Part shown: one piece after another, positions 63,377 through 64,000 of the stretch | Position numbering within the stretch: the stretch's first letter is position 1 | Layout: each line of letters begins with the position of its first letter | Source: Niveispirillum irakense DSM 11586 | Lineage (GTDB): Bacteria > Pseudomonadota > Alphaproteobacteria > Azospirillales > Azospirillaceae | NCBI RefSeq assembly: GCF_000429645.1 | Contig: NZ_AUCG01000020.1 | Location: forward strand, 372,001 to 436,000 | Direction: 5' to 3' | DNA: 64,000 nt | Position numbers and translations under genes: made by a program | The notes under the pieces: model-generated | What the model was told of the DNA's origin: nothing | What the model saw: the letters and a program-made list of their open reading frames with translations, nothing else | The model's database searches: none

Positions 63377-64000
63377 TTATCCCGCTGCCGACAGCGGTCC
63401 TGTTTCCGCCGGCAGGACCAGGGTGGGGGACAGGAACTTCTCCACGAACTGGGCCGCCGGCAGCGGTTTGGAAATCAGGTAACCCTGCGCCAGGATGCAT
63501 CCTTCCTGACGAAGCCAATCAAGCTGTTCACGCGTTTCCACCCCTTCCGCGATAGTGGTCAGGCCCAGCTTCTGGCCCAATGAAATCACGGTGGAGGCAA
63601 GGGCGTTATCTTCTGGCAGATCGATCACAAAGCTACGGTCGATTTTCAACATCGTCACCGGCAATTGCCGCAGGTAGGAGAGGGAGGAATAGCCGGTGCC
63701 GAAATCATCCACGGCGATCCCGAAGCCGGCTGCCCGCAGCGCGTTCAACACCGCCAATTGATTGGCGACGTCGCGCATGACGGCCGATTCAGTTACCTCC
63801 AGGATGAAGTTGTGTGGCGTCATTCCGCATTCCCGCACGATGCGGCTGGCCCGTTCGGGAAAATCCAGCTCCAGCAACTGACGGGCAGAGACATTCACCG
63901 CCATCGTGAAACCCGGTCCAGCGTGGCGCCAGCGCGCCGCATCCTGTGCGGCCCGGCGGAGCACCCAATCCCCCAACTCGATGATCAGGCCTGTCTCTTC
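63377..64000 (-). CDS. EAL-domain c-di-GMP phosphodiesterase, C-terminal part (cut by window edge)
   Basis: The minus-strand frame is open to the right edge; 207 residues are visible. They are the second part of an EAL domain: ETGLIIELGDWVLRRA, MAVNVSARQLLE, LEVTESAVM (metal Glu), VDDFGTGYSSLSYLRQLP (DDFGTG loop), LKIDRSFV and IAEGVETREQ. Catalytic residues in this part are intact, so it should hydrolyse c-di-GMP. The N-terminal sensor or GGDEF part is outside the window. Confidence 0.92.
   Translation of the reverse strand, partial: EETGLIIELGDWVLRRAAQDAARWRHAGPGFTMAVNVSARQLLELDFPERASRIVRECGMTPHNFILEVTESAVMRDVANQLAVLNALRAAGFGIAVDDFGTGYSSLSYLRQLPVTMLKIDRSFVIDLPEDNALASTVISLGQKLGLTTIAEGVETREQLDWLRQEGCILAQGYLISKPLPAAQFVEKFLSPTLVLPAETGPLSAAG

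Overview
The window is GC-rich, densely packed bacterial DNA, most likely from an alphaproteobacterium. Azospirillaceae (Niveispirillum/Nitrospirillum-like) or a sphingomonad-like lineage fits the TonB receptor, the protocatechuate 4,5-cleavage genes, MsrPQ, the Ku/LigD set and the GC-rich inverted-repeat families. No rRNA or tRNA gene was seen. The MFS gene at the left edge and the EAL-domain gene at the right edge are cut by the window.

Layout. 1-21 kb is a carbohydrate/polyphenol catabolic region. It has a Gfo/Idh dehydrogenase, three sugar-isomerase-type TIM barrels (one paired with a DUF6379 protein, the architecture of C-glycoside deglycosidases), two MFS transporters, a flavin monooxygenase plus flavin reductase, a GH3 glucosidase, an FAH-fold hydrolase, an extradiol dioxygenase, an alpha/beta hydrolase, a ferredoxin and a cyclase-family hydrolase. 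Two toxin-antitoxin modules (Xre/RES and HipBA) sit inside it. All eight copies of two related inverted-repeat families found in the window lie here. 21-28 kb holds an SDR and a DenD-like epimerase facing a NodD-like LysR regulator, then a TonB receptor, an MFS transporter and a cupin. 28-37 kb is a protocatechuate 4,5-cleavage cluster (galD, ligK, LysR regulator, DUF1932 oxidoreductase, ligJ, ligA, ligB, ligC, hydrolase, SnoaL-like protein). 37-47 kb carries a GntR/DUF3604 pair, a pseG/PhyH/KAS III/DUF3445 group, an MFS transporter and uxuA. 47-64 kb holds a CtaG-like protein, DUF72, a six-gene NHEJ operon (topIB, DUF3182, hydrolase, ligD, two ku), a Pro-rich putative effector, a sorbosone-dehydrogenase-like lipoprotein, msrPQ, DUF1232, a RoxA-like di-haem lipoprotein and an EAL protein.

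How the genes may work together (inference). The first 37 kb reads as one programme for glycosylated plant polyphenols. The sugar would be oxidised by the Gfo/Idh enzyme and the C-glycosidic bond cleaved by the TIM-barrel/DUF6379 pair, with O-glucosides handled by GH3. The aglycone would be hydroxylated by the two-component flavin monooxygenase and opened by the extradiol dioxygenase and hydrolases. The catechol-type fragment would then drain through protocatechuate 4,5-cleavage to pyruvate and oxaloacetate. Shared operator-like sites support this: a 14-bp palindrome AGAAT-N4-ATTCT before the deglycosidase pair, one MFS gene and the monooxygenase operon; a pair of 43-bp boxes with ATC-N9-GAT cores around the NodD-like gene; and a pair of 16-bp boxes flanking the lig-cluster LysR gene.
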